From Geomicrobium halophilum (GTDB taxonomy: Bacteria; Bacillota; Bacilli; Bacillales; Marinococcaceae): a stretch of 64,000 nucleotides of DNA. This document shows positions 16,658 through 27,035 of this stretch, piece by piece. The DNA is taken from assembly GCF_014207655.1 (NCBI RefSeq), contig NZ_JACHHJ010000001.1, forward strand, positions 1,426,001 through 1,490,000. The letters are read 5' to 3'. Each line of letters starts with the position of its first letter. The first letter of the stretch is position 1. Below the pieces are notes generated by a model, which made no database searches, was not told the origin of the DNA, and saw only the letters and a program-made list of their open reading frames with translations. Made by a program: the position numbers and the translations under genes.

Positions 16658-17107
16658 TTATTTCATCATAAAAAGGAATACTGTATCTTCCACATCAAGC
16701 TTCTCTTTTTTGTAGCCTTTATAACCAAGCTTTTCATAGAGCGCAATATTCTTTGTGGAACGACTTCCAGTAAACAACTTATAAGTCACACCTTTAAACT
16801 GTTTTTCGATTCCTTCCATTAGCTTTTGAGCGATCCCACGATTCCTATATTCAGGGTGGACCATGAGTTTATTTATGAAACATTCACCATCTTTCTCATA
16901 GGCCCGAACCGAACCAACGATTCTTCCTTCTTCTACATATTTCAACACAATGTTGTCCTCGAAAGATTGTTCCGCGGTAGCTAAATCCTCTTTAAGCGGC
17001 ATAATGTTGTAATTATTATAGATTTCAGCTTCACTCACATAGGCGAGCTTTTGTAATGATAAAATTTCACTCACATCTTGCTTCTGAGCGCGTTCAATCA
17101 TTGCCAT
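16658..17107 (-). CDS. GNAT-family N-acetyltransferase
   Basis: 149 residues with the GNAT fold: motif A FINKLMVHPEYRNRGIAQKLM holds the R/Q-x-x-G-x-G/A acetyl-CoA loop (RNRGIA), and the C-terminal SRSTKNIALYEKLGYKGYKKEK is motif B. The ATG at 17107 follows AGGAGGT. Substrate unknown. It is a single gene just outside the recombinase-bearing segment and divergent from the USP unit. Confidence 0.88.
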   Translation of the reverse strand: MAMIERAQKQDVSEILSLQKLAYVSEAEIYNNYNIMPLKEDLATAEQSFEDNIVLKYVEEGRIVGSVRAYEKDGECFINKLMVHPEYRNRGIAQKLMEGIEKQFKGVTYKLFTGSRSTKNIALYEKLGYKGYKKEKLDVEDTVFLFMMK

Positions 17108-17327
17108 AATGACCTCCTATCTAATTTCTCCGTTTGGTAGTAGCGCTCCGTTTCATTCCATTCATTCCATTACGGAAAAAAGAGTATCACATGACCTCCA
17201 TATTTTAAAATGAATAAAACTTCACAGGTTGGAATATTTTGCAGATCTAGGTTTTTCTTCATGATATAAAGTTATTCGACTGTTCATCACTAGGAGCTGT
17301 AACAGCTTTTTTGGTGTTAATACCTTC

Positions 17328-17356
17328 TTCATTGGTAGCCTAAATTATGGTATTAT
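17328..17356 (+). promoter_or_regulatory. Probable promoter of the USP leader
   Basis: TTCATT, 17-bp spacer, TATTAT (17351-17356). A small CAGCTT hairpin with a T-run at about 17293-17311 would insulate it from upstream transcription. Confidence 0.5.
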
Positions 17357-17363
17357 AAGATCT

Positions 17364-17605
17364 ACTCCCAGCAGCCAAAAAGTATGACCGGTGACATTTC
17401 GCCATCGTGGATACTAAGGGATGGCTGTATTGGCTTTGCGTTGTTATTATTTATGTAATTAAAAATGTTGCTCAACAAAAAGAAAATTACAAAAACAGAT
17501 TGACACCCAAAAATCTCAGGTGTTATTTTTATTGTAGAAAAGTGTTTAGTTGTATGAATGAGCCAATAAGAAGATCGTTTGCTACTCTTCTTGTTGGCTT
17601 TTTTT
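17364..17605 (+). promoter_or_regulatory. Structured leader ending in an intrinsic terminator, upstream of USP
   Basis: About 240 nt between promoter and gene. The 5' part (17371-17436) can nest CAGCCA/TGGCTG around AGTAT/ATACT with a GGTGACATTTCGCCATC apex. The 3' end is a strong terminator (17560-17605): GAGCCAATAAGAAGA pairs with TCTTCTTGTTGGCT and runs into seven T. The gene starts 50 bp later with its own ribosome site. This is the layout of an attenuated or riboswitch-controlled gene, but the aptamer does not match a class I can recall, and the 68-codon frame across it (17407-17613) has no family. Confidence 0.45.
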
Positions 17606-17654
17606 CTCGCTGAAATTTACAAAACGCCATTGAAGATGAGAAGGAGGAACTAAA

Positions 17655-18155
17655 CTGTCTGATTACCAGAAAATCCTCGTATGCGTAGATTGTGAAGGGG
17701 CCTCATTTGATACTTTTGATCAGGCTTGCACATTTGCCATTACCCAAAATGCAAAACTGTATATCGCAACAGTTGTTGATCCGAAACCTTATGCCACCAT
17801 ACAAAGATTCGACCGTAAGATAGTGAAACGTACCGAAGAAGAAGCTCACGAAACGCTGATAAAATACCAACGAAGAGCAATAGACAAAGGCCTTACCAAC
17901 ACTGAAACCATTTTTGAGACCGGGTCCCCTAGTATAAAAATCACTCAGCATATTGTTCCCAATTATAACATTGACCTTGTTATGATTGGAGCTAACCAAG
18001 GAAACAAAGTGGAGCGGATCTTGGTAGGAAGTGTATCCGATGCAATTATTAAATCAGCCTCATGTGATGTAATTACGGTCAGAAGCGCAGATATCGATCA
18101 TAAGGCGAAAAACAATTTATTTATAAGAAGTAATAAAAATACTCATGAAGGATGA
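17655..18155 (+). CDS. Universal stress protein, UspA family, CTG start
   Basis: 166 residues if translation begins at CTG 17655, eight bases after AAGGAGGA; the next in-frame start, GTG 17823, would delete the first beta-strand and part of the nucleotide fold. The N-terminus reads SDYQKILVCVDCEG, the classic Usp opening, and the C-terminal GANQGNKVERILVGSVS followed by CDVITVR matches the G-2X-G-9X-G(S/T) ATP loop except that the second Gly is one position late. Usp proteins bind ATP or AMP and aid survival under starvation or osmotic stress. Single gene, apparently controlled by the leader at 17364-17605. Confidence 0.82.
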   Translation: MSDYQKILVCVDCEGASFDTFDQACTFAITQNAKLYIATVVDPKPYATIQRFDRKIVKRTEEEAHETLIKYQRRAIDKGLTNTETIFETGSPSIKITQHIVPNYNIDLVMIGANQGNKVERILVGSVSDAIIKSASCDVITVRSADIDHKAKNNLFIRSNKNTHEG

Positions 18156-18486
18156 TAATTTACAGTTGGAAACAAACTTGAATAGCTCTTGCGAACATTC
18201 AATTTTTCTAATTATAAAATTAATAAATAATCCGAATTGACAAGATTGGAAAGTGACCCCTGGCTTTGACGTCCGGGGCGACAAAATGTTGATGATAGTC
18301 GTTCTTTGTAGGTACCTTTGCTATACCGCTTGTACATCTGGATCAAGGGTTGTATGAATGTAAAATCCCGGCGCTCTTCGGTCGACTTTGATTATTTCTT
18401 CTTTTCTTTCTCTACCCATCTTTTTCATGCACTTCTGTATAAGTATTTTCACTCAACGGAGAGCGTTTGATCATGTTGCAAAAAAA
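18156..18486. other. Intergenic stretch without recognisable content
   Basis: 331 bp after the USP gene. No frame with a plausible ribosome site, no family match and no strong hairpin seen. Confidence 0.5.
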
Positions 18487-18508
18487 TTAAAAAGCCGACA
18501 AGGCTTTT
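18487..18508 (-). terminator. Terminator of the 39-codon gene
   Basis: AAAAAGCC / GGCTTTTT stem with a short loop, followed on the minus strand by AATTTTTTT; it begins at the stop codon of the small frame. Confidence 0.75.
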
Positions 18509-18627
18509 TAAAATAATGGTAACCGTTGCATATTACCTTTTTTATTTTTAAAATACCACCGTCCACTATTTGAATGCTTGTACACCTCTACTCCACAAAT
18601 CGTAAGCTTATGAATATAGTTAAACAT
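18508..18627 (-). CDS. Possible 39-residue protein
   Basis: Frame MFNYIHKLTICGVEVYKHSN then SGRWYFKNKKGNMQRLPLF, starting at ATG 18627 with GAAGGGAGCAAGGG upstream and ending directly in an intrinsic terminator. Basic and aromatic, no membrane segment. The ribosome site plus terminator support a transcribed mini-gene; no family is recognised and the pattern may not be conserved. Confidence 0.5.
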   Translation of the reverse strand: MFNYIHKLTICGVEVYKHSNSGRWYFKNKKGNMQRLPLF

Positions 18628-18769
18628 AACCCTTGCTCCCTTCTGATTTAGGTAACCTGAATCTTACCCTTTATATCAAGATTTTGTTTTTCTTAAATGA
18701 TATGCGTGAACAAGGCCGGTAATGACTCTAATCTTACTTTGCCTCACCTAATCGAAACATATACATCTT

Positions 18770-18975
18770 TCGAAACGCTTACGAGCAGCCAGCTGGCGCT
18801 TTGCTCTTCGGAAAAGAAACTCACTTTTCCTTCGTGAGAAGGGAATGCTATCGTGGTTCAAGCAGGGTACTCGAGACGGGTTTCCTTGCACTCCAGAGCA
18901 TAAAAATCTAGACTCGCCATTTTGGGGATAAGCTAACCTTTTCTAAAACTTCTTGGCTCTTTTTGCCCCTCTTAT
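18770..18975 (-). repeat. Dispersed repeat family A, copy 4
   Basis: Inverted relative to copy 3: the reverse strand reads AAGAGCCAAGAAGTTTTAGA, TTATGCTCTGGAGTGCAAGG, CCGTCTCGAGTACCCTGCTT and CTTCTCACGAAGGAAAAG in the same order. The outer GTGTTCAA end has decayed. Confidence 0.78.
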
Positions 18976-19051
18976 CAATTCATATGAAAAGATTTTAATG
19001 CATCTAACGAGGCATGGTGTAAAAATTGAGTAGTTCCCGCTAGGGAACTAC

Positions 19052-20119
19052 CTACTCATAAGCCTCCTCTTCACTTTCCTTTTTTCTAAACACCCTAATT
19101 ACTTCTCCAGCAATGACAAATAACGGAACAGCGATTAACAAGCCGATAAAACCGGCGAATTCATACCCTATCAATAACGCAAGCAAAATCAAGAGGGGAT
19201 GAAGGTGTGCACTTTTCCCCATGATATAGGGAGATAAGACGTTACTTTCCAGTTGCTGAACAATAGTAATGGCAATCACCGTAAATAAAACCGTTTCCCA
19301 GGATATTGTAATCGCTACAATCACGGCTGGGACTGCCCCTATGTAAGGTCCCACATAAGGAATTAAATCCATCAGTCCCATGAAGATACCAAGGATCATC
19401 GGATAAGGAACCTGTACGATCCATAAAGCCAGGATCGAAAGAATACCGACGCATAGAGAGACAACGAGCTGGCCGCGAATATAGAAGCCGAGTGCATGAT
19501 CAACGGCTTGCGCCAGTTTTTTCCCTTGTTCACGCCATCGCTTGGGAGTGATATACACTAAAGCTTTTTCAAATGCTTGCAAATCCTTTAGCAAATAAAA
19601 AGTTAAAAAGGGAAGTAAAAATAACATGACAATGGCTTCCATAATCGCCGGCCACTGTTCTAATACCCCTTCTAGCATTTCCTCACCATTTGTCTGTAGT
19701 TGCGACACTCCTTTTTCTGCCTGATCATGAAGGATGGGCGGTAAGGAATCAATTTGGCGGTGGAGCGTTAGCCAGCCATTCTCAAAGGTTTGTAACCACT
19801 CCGGCCATTCATTCACAAACGAAATATATTGACGCATAAGAATAGGAGCAGACTCGATCAAAGCCCAGGCTCCTCCACCAAAAAACATCACATAGATCAG
19901 CAAAACGGAAAGCGCCCGCGGGACTCCTTTTCGCTGTAAGAAATCAATCACCGGGTGAAGAAGATACGCGAACAATCCAGCGAGAAGAAACGGAAGCATA
20001 ATTTTCCCTAAACTAGAAAGAAATGGCTTCCAAACAGGTGCAAGTAAATATATGAAGTATATACATGCCAAGAGAACGAGTACAAAAAGAAAACGAAGCA
20101 ACCATGGGCGTGTTTTCAT
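19052..20119 (-). CDS. AI-2E family transporter (YrrI-like)
   Basis: 355-residue polytopic protein with about eight helices, including PFLLAGLFAYLLHPVIDFLQ, the family-typical PYPMILGIFMGLMDLIPYVGP and the conserved QQLESNVLSPYIMGKSAHLHP. The family (PF01594) includes a proposed autoinducer-2 exporter and Na+/H+ antiporters; the substrate here is unknown. The start is ATG 20119, placed after GGAGGTAAGC; the frame extending to 20131 overlaps that site. B. subtilis yrrI is near the same recD2-yrrB-mnmA group. Confidence 0.9.
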   Translation of the reverse strand: MKTRPWLLRFLFVLVLLACIYFIYLLAPVWKPFLSSLGKIMLPFLLAGLFAYLLHPVIDFLQRKGVPRALSVLLIYVMFFGGGAWALIESAPILMRQYISFVNEWPEWLQTFENGWLTLHRQIDSLPPILHDQAEKGVSQLQTNGEEMLEGVLEQWPAIMEAIVMLFLLPFLTFYLLKDLQAFEKALVYITPKRWREQGKKLAQAVDHALGFYIRGQLVVSLCVGILSILALWIVQVPYPMILGIFMGLMDLIPYVGPYIGAVPAVIVAITISWETVLFTVIAITIVQQLESNVLSPYIMGKSAHLHPLLILLALLIGYEFAGFIGLLIAVPLFVIAGEVIRVFRKKESEEEAYE

Positions 20120-20397
20120 GCTTACCTCCACATAGAATTTCTAAATGATATTCCAAAAACCCGGAACAAAAGAGGAGCGGTCATAGCCAACGTTTGGTAG
20201 GTCTTCAGCAAACATCAACATAACCATAACAAACGGACGCCCTCGACTTCACGACGATAGCGCCTATGTCTTTTCGCCTGACGACTCAGTTTATTCCACC
20301 TTGTTTACGTACCATTAGCATTTACCATTGGAGGGTTATTATCCAGGTTAAGCTTTTATTTTCCTTCTTCCGTTTTTGACGGCCTCTCTATAAACGA

Positions 20398-20425
20398 AAA
20401 AATCGCCCGGCTTGGGGCGATTTTT
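20398..20425 (-). terminator. Terminator after the yrzQ-like gene
   Basis: AAAAATCGCCC / GGGCGATTTTT stem with a six-base loop and continuing T/A runs. It lies 2 bp past the TAG of the small gene; the roughly 280 bp between here and yrrI hold nothing recognisable. Confidence 0.88.
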
Positions 20426-20427
20426 AG

Positions 20428-20598
20428 CTAGAAAGCGCGCTTATAGGCTTTTCGCAATTGCTTATAATACCGGTTTCTTTTAAGCTGGGACATGAGATTG
20501 CGCCTTGAACCATTTTGGGCACTCATCATATAAATTGCGGTACCTACGCTTCCAATCCCTGCGATCAGCAGTGATGATGCGGTAGCTTTGTTGTTCAT
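20428..20598 (-). CDS. YrzQ-like small protein (DUF3918)
   Basis: 56 residues: MNNKATASSLLIAGIGSVGT then a short second hydrophobic turn (AIYMMSAQNG) and a basic tail (RRNLMSQLKRNRYYKQLRKA). The Gly/Ala-rich N-terminal helix followed by Arg/Lys/Tyr residues is the DUF3918/YrzQ pattern of Bacillales. GGAGG lies upstream of ATG 20598. Position between yrrI and recD2 agrees with B. subtilis. Function unknown; probably peripheral to the membrane. Confidence 0.78.
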   Translation of the reverse strand: MNNKATASSLLIAGIGSVGTAIYMMSAQNGSRRNLMSQLKRNRYYKQLRKAYKRAF

Positions 20599-20622
20599 GA
20601 GCAATCCTCCGTTACACCATTA

Positions 20623-20841
20623 TCATCCTGACGCTTTTGGTATGAGCCCGGAATCCTGTAATTGCCGTTCCTCGCTGCTGAAGAGGTCGTCCAAGGAGCT
20701 TAGTGAGCCGTCTTCCTCCACTTGAAACACGGACATAACTTCTCCTTGAACATCAACTTCTAAACAACAACGCCAACAATAATATTGACTGCTCCCTATT
20801 TTTCCTAAGTCTTTAAAATGACAATTAGGGCAGTGAACCAT
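20623..20841 (-). CDS. Small zinc-ribbon protein near recD2
   Basis: 72 residues with CPNC (residues 4-7) and CWRC (about 22-25), forming a zinc ribbon, then an acidic tail with SSLDDLFSSEERQLQ. ATG 20841 is chosen because AGGAGGG lies five bases upstream; the frame to 20874 is an artefact. It may correspond to the small unnamed gene that many Bacillaceae carry downstream of recD2. Function unknown. Confidence 0.75.
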   Translation of the reverse strand: MVHCPNCHFKDLGKIGSSQYYCWRCCLEVDVQGEVMSVFQVEEDGSLSSLDDLFSSEERQLQDSGLIPKASG

Positions 20842-20923
20842 ATGGACCCTCCTGTGAAAAATTCCCTTTATCACAAGAATGGCCCAATCATTCCTTTGCT
20901 ATACATAAAAAGTGTCAGGATGA

Positions 20924-23212
20924 TTAGTATAACTCAGATTTATGACCTTCATGTTTGGAACTTGCTTCCTCTTCATCCGCCAGGCGTACATGCAAATGGG
21001 AATAACGGCTATTCTGATCATTATTATTCACGGCAATGTCAAACGCTCGCCTTTCACCAACCAAGACTAAAGAATCCCGAGCTCTTGTGACCGCAGTATA
21101 AAGCAAATTCCTTTTCAGCATGCGGTGGTATGACATAGATAAGGGTACAATGACGATAGGAAATTCACTTCCCTGTGCTTTATGAATAGAGCTGCAATAG
21201 GCAAGCATGATTTGTTTTAAGTCTTGTTTTTCGTAATTGACTTCAATGCCGTCAAAACTTACGACGACTTTTTCTTTGCTATCTTCGCTTTCTTTTTCTT
21301 TGAGGATGGCTACAATTTCTCCTCTATCCCCATTAAAGACATTATCTTCAGGGTTATTGACGAGTTGTAAAACAATATCTCCCTGGCGATAATTCACTTC
21401 TCCGTATTTTATGGAACGCTTACCTTGGGCCGGAGGATTAAACAGCTCCTGCAACATTTCGTTTAACAAATGGATTCCGCTCGGTCCTTTGTACATAGGC
21501 GCAAGGACTTGAATCTCCCGGGCCGTATACCCCTTGTTCATTGCTTTCTCACAGATCTGTTTGACCATATCCGTCATGTTCATTCCGTTACACGGGATAA
21601 AAGAACGATCAGGCTTCGGTTTTGTAAACTCCGCGGATAAATGTCCTTCTTTAAGTGCGTGCGCCAGGTCGATAATCGAAGAACCTTCGGCTTGGCGGTA
21701 AACCGCTGAAAGCGATACAGCCGGAACTGCCTGGGACCTGAGTAAGTCACCAAGCACTTGACCGGGGCCGACCGATGGCAGCTGATCTTCATCCCCGACG
21801 ATAACCACTTGCATATGAGAGGGAATCGCCTTGAACAATTGATTGGCGAGCCAAACATCAATCATCGAGGCCTCATCAACAATGAGTAATTCCCCGTCCA
21901 GTGGATTCTCTTCGTCATGTTCTAGATATTCCTCATCTTCGCCGCGCCATCCGAGCCATTTGTGGATCGTATACGCTGGCAGTCCGGTTGTCTCCGCCAT
22001 TCGTTTTGCTGCTCTCCCTGTTGGAGCGGCAAGCAGGACTGGAAGGTTTTTTTCTTTACGACTTGCCCACCCTCGTATGCGTTTAAACATCTCAACAATC
22101 GCACGAATGACCGTCGTTTTCCCTGTGCCCGGTCCACCTGTCAGAATCATGAGGGGAGACTTCAACGCAAGTTCCACCGCTTCTTTCTGACGATCGGCGT
22201 ATGTAATCTTAAATGCCTCCTCCATTTCCCCTAGCGTTTGCAGGAAAAGATCTTCAGAGAATGCTTCTTGATCTTTTGTGTCCATGATGCGTTGAATGCT
22301 GGTCGCTAATCCTTTTTCAGCAAAATAGAGCGAGAGCATGTAGCCACGGCCTTCTTGAACAGCAACGGCCCCTTCTTCGGCAAGCTTCAAGATGCTTTCC
22401 AGAAGCATCTCTTCGTTCACTTCCCGGCTTCGATAATTCAATAGTTGCAACGTTTCTTCGACCCATACATTTTCTGGCAAATACACATGGCCGACGCTTT
22501 GTGATATTTGAGAGAGAGAAAATAGCAAGCCGGATTTCAATCGTTTTTCAGAGGTTGCTTCAATTCCTAATTGCATGCCAAGTTCATCAGCTTTTTGAAA
22601 GCCGATACCTTCGATATCCTGGATGAGTTGATAAGGGTCTTTTTCTACAACTTGTAGCGTCTCACTTTCGTATTGCTGAATGATTTTCGTTGCCAATTCG
22701 GTGCCAAAACCATATGTAATCAAGCGGCTCATCACCCCCGCGAGCTCTTGTTCTTCCACTAATTGCTCGGCAAGCGTCTCCGCCTGTCTACGTTTAAGTT
22801 CAGGTACATTGGACAAACAGCTGGGGTCGTTAATAATTTTATCAATGGCGGAATCACCAAGGGTCTCGACAATTCGCGCGGCTGTCTTACGACCTATTCC
22901 TGGAAAGCGTTGACTCGATAAATATTGGATCAGCGCTGCACCGCCTCGGGGAATGTACTGTTCATAAAGTTCCATATTAAATTGTTGACCATAACGGGCA
23001 TGCTCACGGTAATGACCAAAAAATGTCAGCATTTCTCCTTCAGGCGGTGAAGGAAAATGACCCACAACAGCAATCGAAGGGGCATCTATGACTGGCGCTG
23101 CTTCATCAATGTCTACATTCAAAACGGTATACCCATTGGTTTCATTACGAAAAATCACGTGACTAACCGTTCCGGTAATCTTTGACATTGATGACTTCCA
23201 GTCTTCACTCAT
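20924..23212 (-). CDS. recD2: ATP-dependent 5'-3' DNA helicase RecD2
   Basis: 762 residues from ATG 23212 (GAGGAGG upstream; the longer frame overlaps yrrB). Order: N-terminal OB-like and HhH region (about 1-330), then SF1B motor motifs: motif I MILTGGPGTGKTT, Ia LAAPTGRAAKRM, II LLIVDEASMID, III VVIVGDEDQLPSVGPG, and C-terminal AYCSSIHKAQGSEF and LYTAVTRARDSLVLVG. RecD2 acts without RecBC in replication-fork maintenance and mismatch repair in Bacillus. It is co-transcribed after yrrB (22-bp gap). Confidence 0.97.
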   Translation of the reverse strand: MSEDWKSSMSKITGTVSHVIFRNETNGYTVLNVDIDEAAPVIDAPSIAVVGHFPSPPEGEMLTFFGHYREHARYGQQFNMELYEQYIPRGGAALIQYLSSQRFPGIGRKTAARIVETLGDSAIDKIINDPSCLSNVPELKRRQAETLAEQLVEEQELAGVMSRLITYGFGTELATKIIQQYESETLQVVEKDPYQLIQDIEGIGFQKADELGMQLGIEATSEKRLKSGLLFSLSQISQSVGHVYLPENVWVEETLQLLNYRSREVNEEMLLESILKLAEEGAVAVQEGRGYMLSLYFAEKGLATSIQRIMDTKDQEAFSEDLFLQTLGEMEEAFKITYADRQKEAVELALKSPLMILTGGPGTGKTTVIRAIVEMFKRIRGWASRKEKNLPVLLAAPTGRAAKRMAETTGLPAYTIHKWLGWRGEDEEYLEHDEENPLDGELLIVDEASMIDVWLANQLFKAIPSHMQVVIVGDEDQLPSVGPGQVLGDLLRSQAVPAVSLSAVYRQAEGSSIIDLAHALKEGHLSAEFTKPKPDRSFIPCNGMNMTDMVKQICEKAMNKGYTAREIQVLAPMYKGPSGIHLLNEMLQELFNPPAQGKRSIKYGEVNYRQGDIVLQLVNNPEDNVFNGDRGEIVAILKEKESEDSKEKVVVSFDGIEVNYEKQDLKQIMLAYCSSIHKAQGSEFPIVIVPLSMSYHRMLKRNLLYTAVTRARDSLVLVGERRAFDIAVNNNDQNSRYSHLHVRLADEEEASSKHEGHKSELY

Positions 23213-23234
23213 GCTTTCCCTCCTCATACAAAGG

Positions 23235-25023
<1,789 letters not shown>

Positions 25024-25028
25024 TCACC

Positions 25029-26189
25029 TCACTTTTGACCCAATACTTTCCGTTGTTTCTTTGTAATTTTAGCTATTTGCTTAGCAGTCTCGTCCATTTG
25101 CGCCTCGTTATTCCCATAACCCACACTGATGCGAATCGACGAACGGATACGTGGATCATTCTCCCCATACATTGCTGCTAATACATGGGAGGGCTGGAAG
25201 CTCCCTGCCGTACAGGCCGAACCACTAGACACTGCCACACCTTCAAGGTCCAGTTGAGCAAGGAGAGGTTCAGTCTGCGTACCTGGAAAATGAACATTAA
25301 TGATGTGCGGCAGTTTTTGTTCTTGGCTCCCATTCATTTCATAAGGAACCTTTTCAGCATCGAGAGCGGTCAATAGACGATGAATGAAACGTTTACAGGC
25401 TTGTGCCCGCTCTTCTTTTTCCTTTTGCAGCAATTGCACAGCCTCGCCAAAACCAACGATCGCGGGGACATTTTCTGTCCCCGGTCGCAAACGTCTTTCC
25501 TGTTCCCCGCCAAAAACGAGCGGATGGAGCGTCGTGTCTTTTTTTACGTACAAAAAGCCTGCTCCTTTCGGACCGTTGATCTTGTGAGCCGACCCAGTCA
25601 GCAAGTCAACATTTAGTTCTGCCACATCCACAGAGAGTGTTCCGAACGATTGTACAGCATCAGTATGAAAAAATGCCCCGTGTTCACGTAATTGATCACC
25701 AATATCAGCGATAGGTTGAATGGCACCCGTCTCATTGTTTCCGTGCATCACCGTCACTAAAATTGTATCTTCTCGAAGCGCATCAAGCAACGATTCCAAA
25801 CGCACAATCCCATCGGCTGTAACTGGTAAATAAGTGACCTCGAAACCTTCTCGTTCCAGTTGTGCGCATGCGTGCAAAACAGCATGGTGCTCTGTCTTTG
25901 TCGAAATCACATGGTTCCCCTCATGTCGACGGGCTCTAGCTGCACCTGTGATCGCTAGATTATCTGACTCTGTTCCTCCACTCGTGAAAACAATTTCTTC
26001 AGAACTGGCACCTATACTTTCAGCTACTGCTACCCTCGCAGCATCCACCGCCTGACGAGCCTGTCTCCCGTAACGGTGAATACTCGACGGATTCCCGGGG
26101 AACGTGCCGTCAAGATAGGGCTTCATCCTTTCCCAAACTTCTGGACGAACGGGCGTCGTCGCGGCATGATCCAAATAAATGCCTGTCAT
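25029..26189 (-). CDS. yrvO: Cysteine desulfurase YrvO
   Basis: 386 residues from ATG 26189 (AAGGGGGG upstream). PLP-dependent NifS/IscS class: YLDHAATTPVRPEV start, the H of TKTEHHAVL, the PLP-lysine segment TGSAHKINGPKGAGFLYV, and the persulfide Cys loop SSGSACTAGS. It donates sulfur to MnmA; the direct yrvO-mnmA pairing is the Bacillus dedicated tRNA-thiolation arrangement rather than a suf or isc operon. Confidence 0.96.
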   Translation of the reverse strand: MTGIYLDHAATTPVRPEVWERMKPYLDGTFPGNPSSIHRYGRQARQAVDAARVAVAESIGASSEEIVFTSGGTESDNLAITGAARARRHEGNHVISTKTEHHAVLHACAQLEREGFEVTYLPVTADGIVRLESLLDALREDTILVTVMHGNNETGAIQPIADIGDQLREHGAFFHTDAVQSFGTLSVDVAELNVDLLTGSAHKINGPKGAGFLYVKKDTTLHPLVFGGEQERRLRPGTENVPAIVGFGEAVQLLQKEKEERAQACKRFIHRLLTALDAEKVPYEMNGSQEQKLPHIINVHFPGTQTEPLLAQLDLEGVAVSSGSACTAGSFQPSHVLAAMYGENDPRIRSSIRISVGYGNNEAQMDETAKQIAKITKKQRKVLGQK

Positions 26190-26220
26190 GCAACCCCCCC
26201 TTTTTATTCGTGGACAAAAA

Positions 26221-26252
26221 GAGCCTAAGTGGGGTCCCATCCACTAAGGTTC
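26221..26252 (-). terminator. Attenuating terminator between cymR and yrvO
   Basis: Minus strand GAACCTTAGTGG pairs with CCACTTAGGCTC, followed by TTTTTG. It would let cymR be expressed more strongly than the downstream yrvO-mnmA-yrrB-recD2 genes. Confidence 0.8.
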
Positions 26253-26270
26253 TAACTTTAATCATCCTCT

Positions 26271-26690
26271 TTAAATGTAGAACATATAGTCTTCCAGATC
26301 AGCGGTCTCTTTATAATTCGCCAAGTCGTCCAGTGTCGTTGAATCAAGGACCTCCTTAACAGCATCTCTAATTTTAATCCAAAGATCACGCTTCGCCGGT
26401 TCTTCATCATCCAAAACCTCAACTGGACTGATCGGTCCTTCAAGAACACGGATGATGTCCCCTGCAGTAATTTCTTTTGGATCTGCCGCTAACATGTAAC
26501 CACCATAGGCTCCGCGGATACTTTTCACGAACATAGCATTTCGCAACGGCGCGATTAATTGCTCAAGATAATGTTCAGAGAGATCATAATCCTTTGCAAT
26601 TGATTTTAACGAAGTTGGACCCTCTCCATGCTTTTTAGCTAATGCCATCATAATGGTTAATCCATACCGGCCTTTTGTTGAAATTTTCAT
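26271..26690 (-). CDS. cymR: Cysteine metabolism repressor CymR (Rrf2 family)
   Basis: 139 residues from ATG 26690, with GAAGGG upstream. Winged-helix Rrf2 start MKISTKGRYGLTIMMALA, recognition region DLSEHYLEQLIAPLRNA, wing SIRGAYGGYML. No Fe-S Cys cluster, as in CymR and unlike IscR. With CysK it represses sulfur-uptake and cysteine genes when cysteine is plentiful. Location ahead of yrvO-mnmA and divergent from rarA is the conserved Bacillus context. Confidence 0.93.
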   Translation of the reverse strand: MKISTKGRYGLTIMMALAKKHGEGPTSLKSIAKDYDLSEHYLEQLIAPLRNAMFVKSIRGAYGGYMLAADPKEITAGDIIRVLEGPISPVEVLDDEEPAKRDLWIKIRDAVKEVLDSTTLDDLANYKETADLEDYMFYI

Positions 26691-26958
26691 TTTTTCCCTT
26701 CTTTCTAAGCAAACATTCAATTCTTCTTACCGTGTGTTCATGTATAAAATCAATCGTTCCAGCAACGATGAAAACATCTTTTACATAAACCGATTCAAAT
26801 GCCCCAATGGACACTCCCGAGATCCTCTCAAATGATGATAGGTGGCTCCTCCCATCCACTTGCGTGGAATGTAAAACATAGCGAATCGATCAGTATCCCC
26901 AGGTATTATACCATGTTGTCCTTTCCCTTTGAACACCTATGCATTCAAGACCAATCAC

Positions 26959-26987
26959 TTGTTGATCTAAAATGTCTTTGCTATGAT
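26959..26987 (+). promoter_or_regulatory. rarA promoter
   Basis: TTGTTG, exactly 17 bp, TATGAT, with rarA starting about 50 bp downstream. Confidence 0.7.
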
Positions 26988-27035
26988 GAACATTAATAAG
27001 AACGTGCATTCCCAATCTAATGAGGAGTTGAAAAT

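Noticed and set aside
17407-17613. 68-codon plus frame with an N-terminal hydrophobic run, upstream of the USP gene
   Set aside because: It ends inside the terminator stem and has no ribosome site; the region is better read as an RNA leader.
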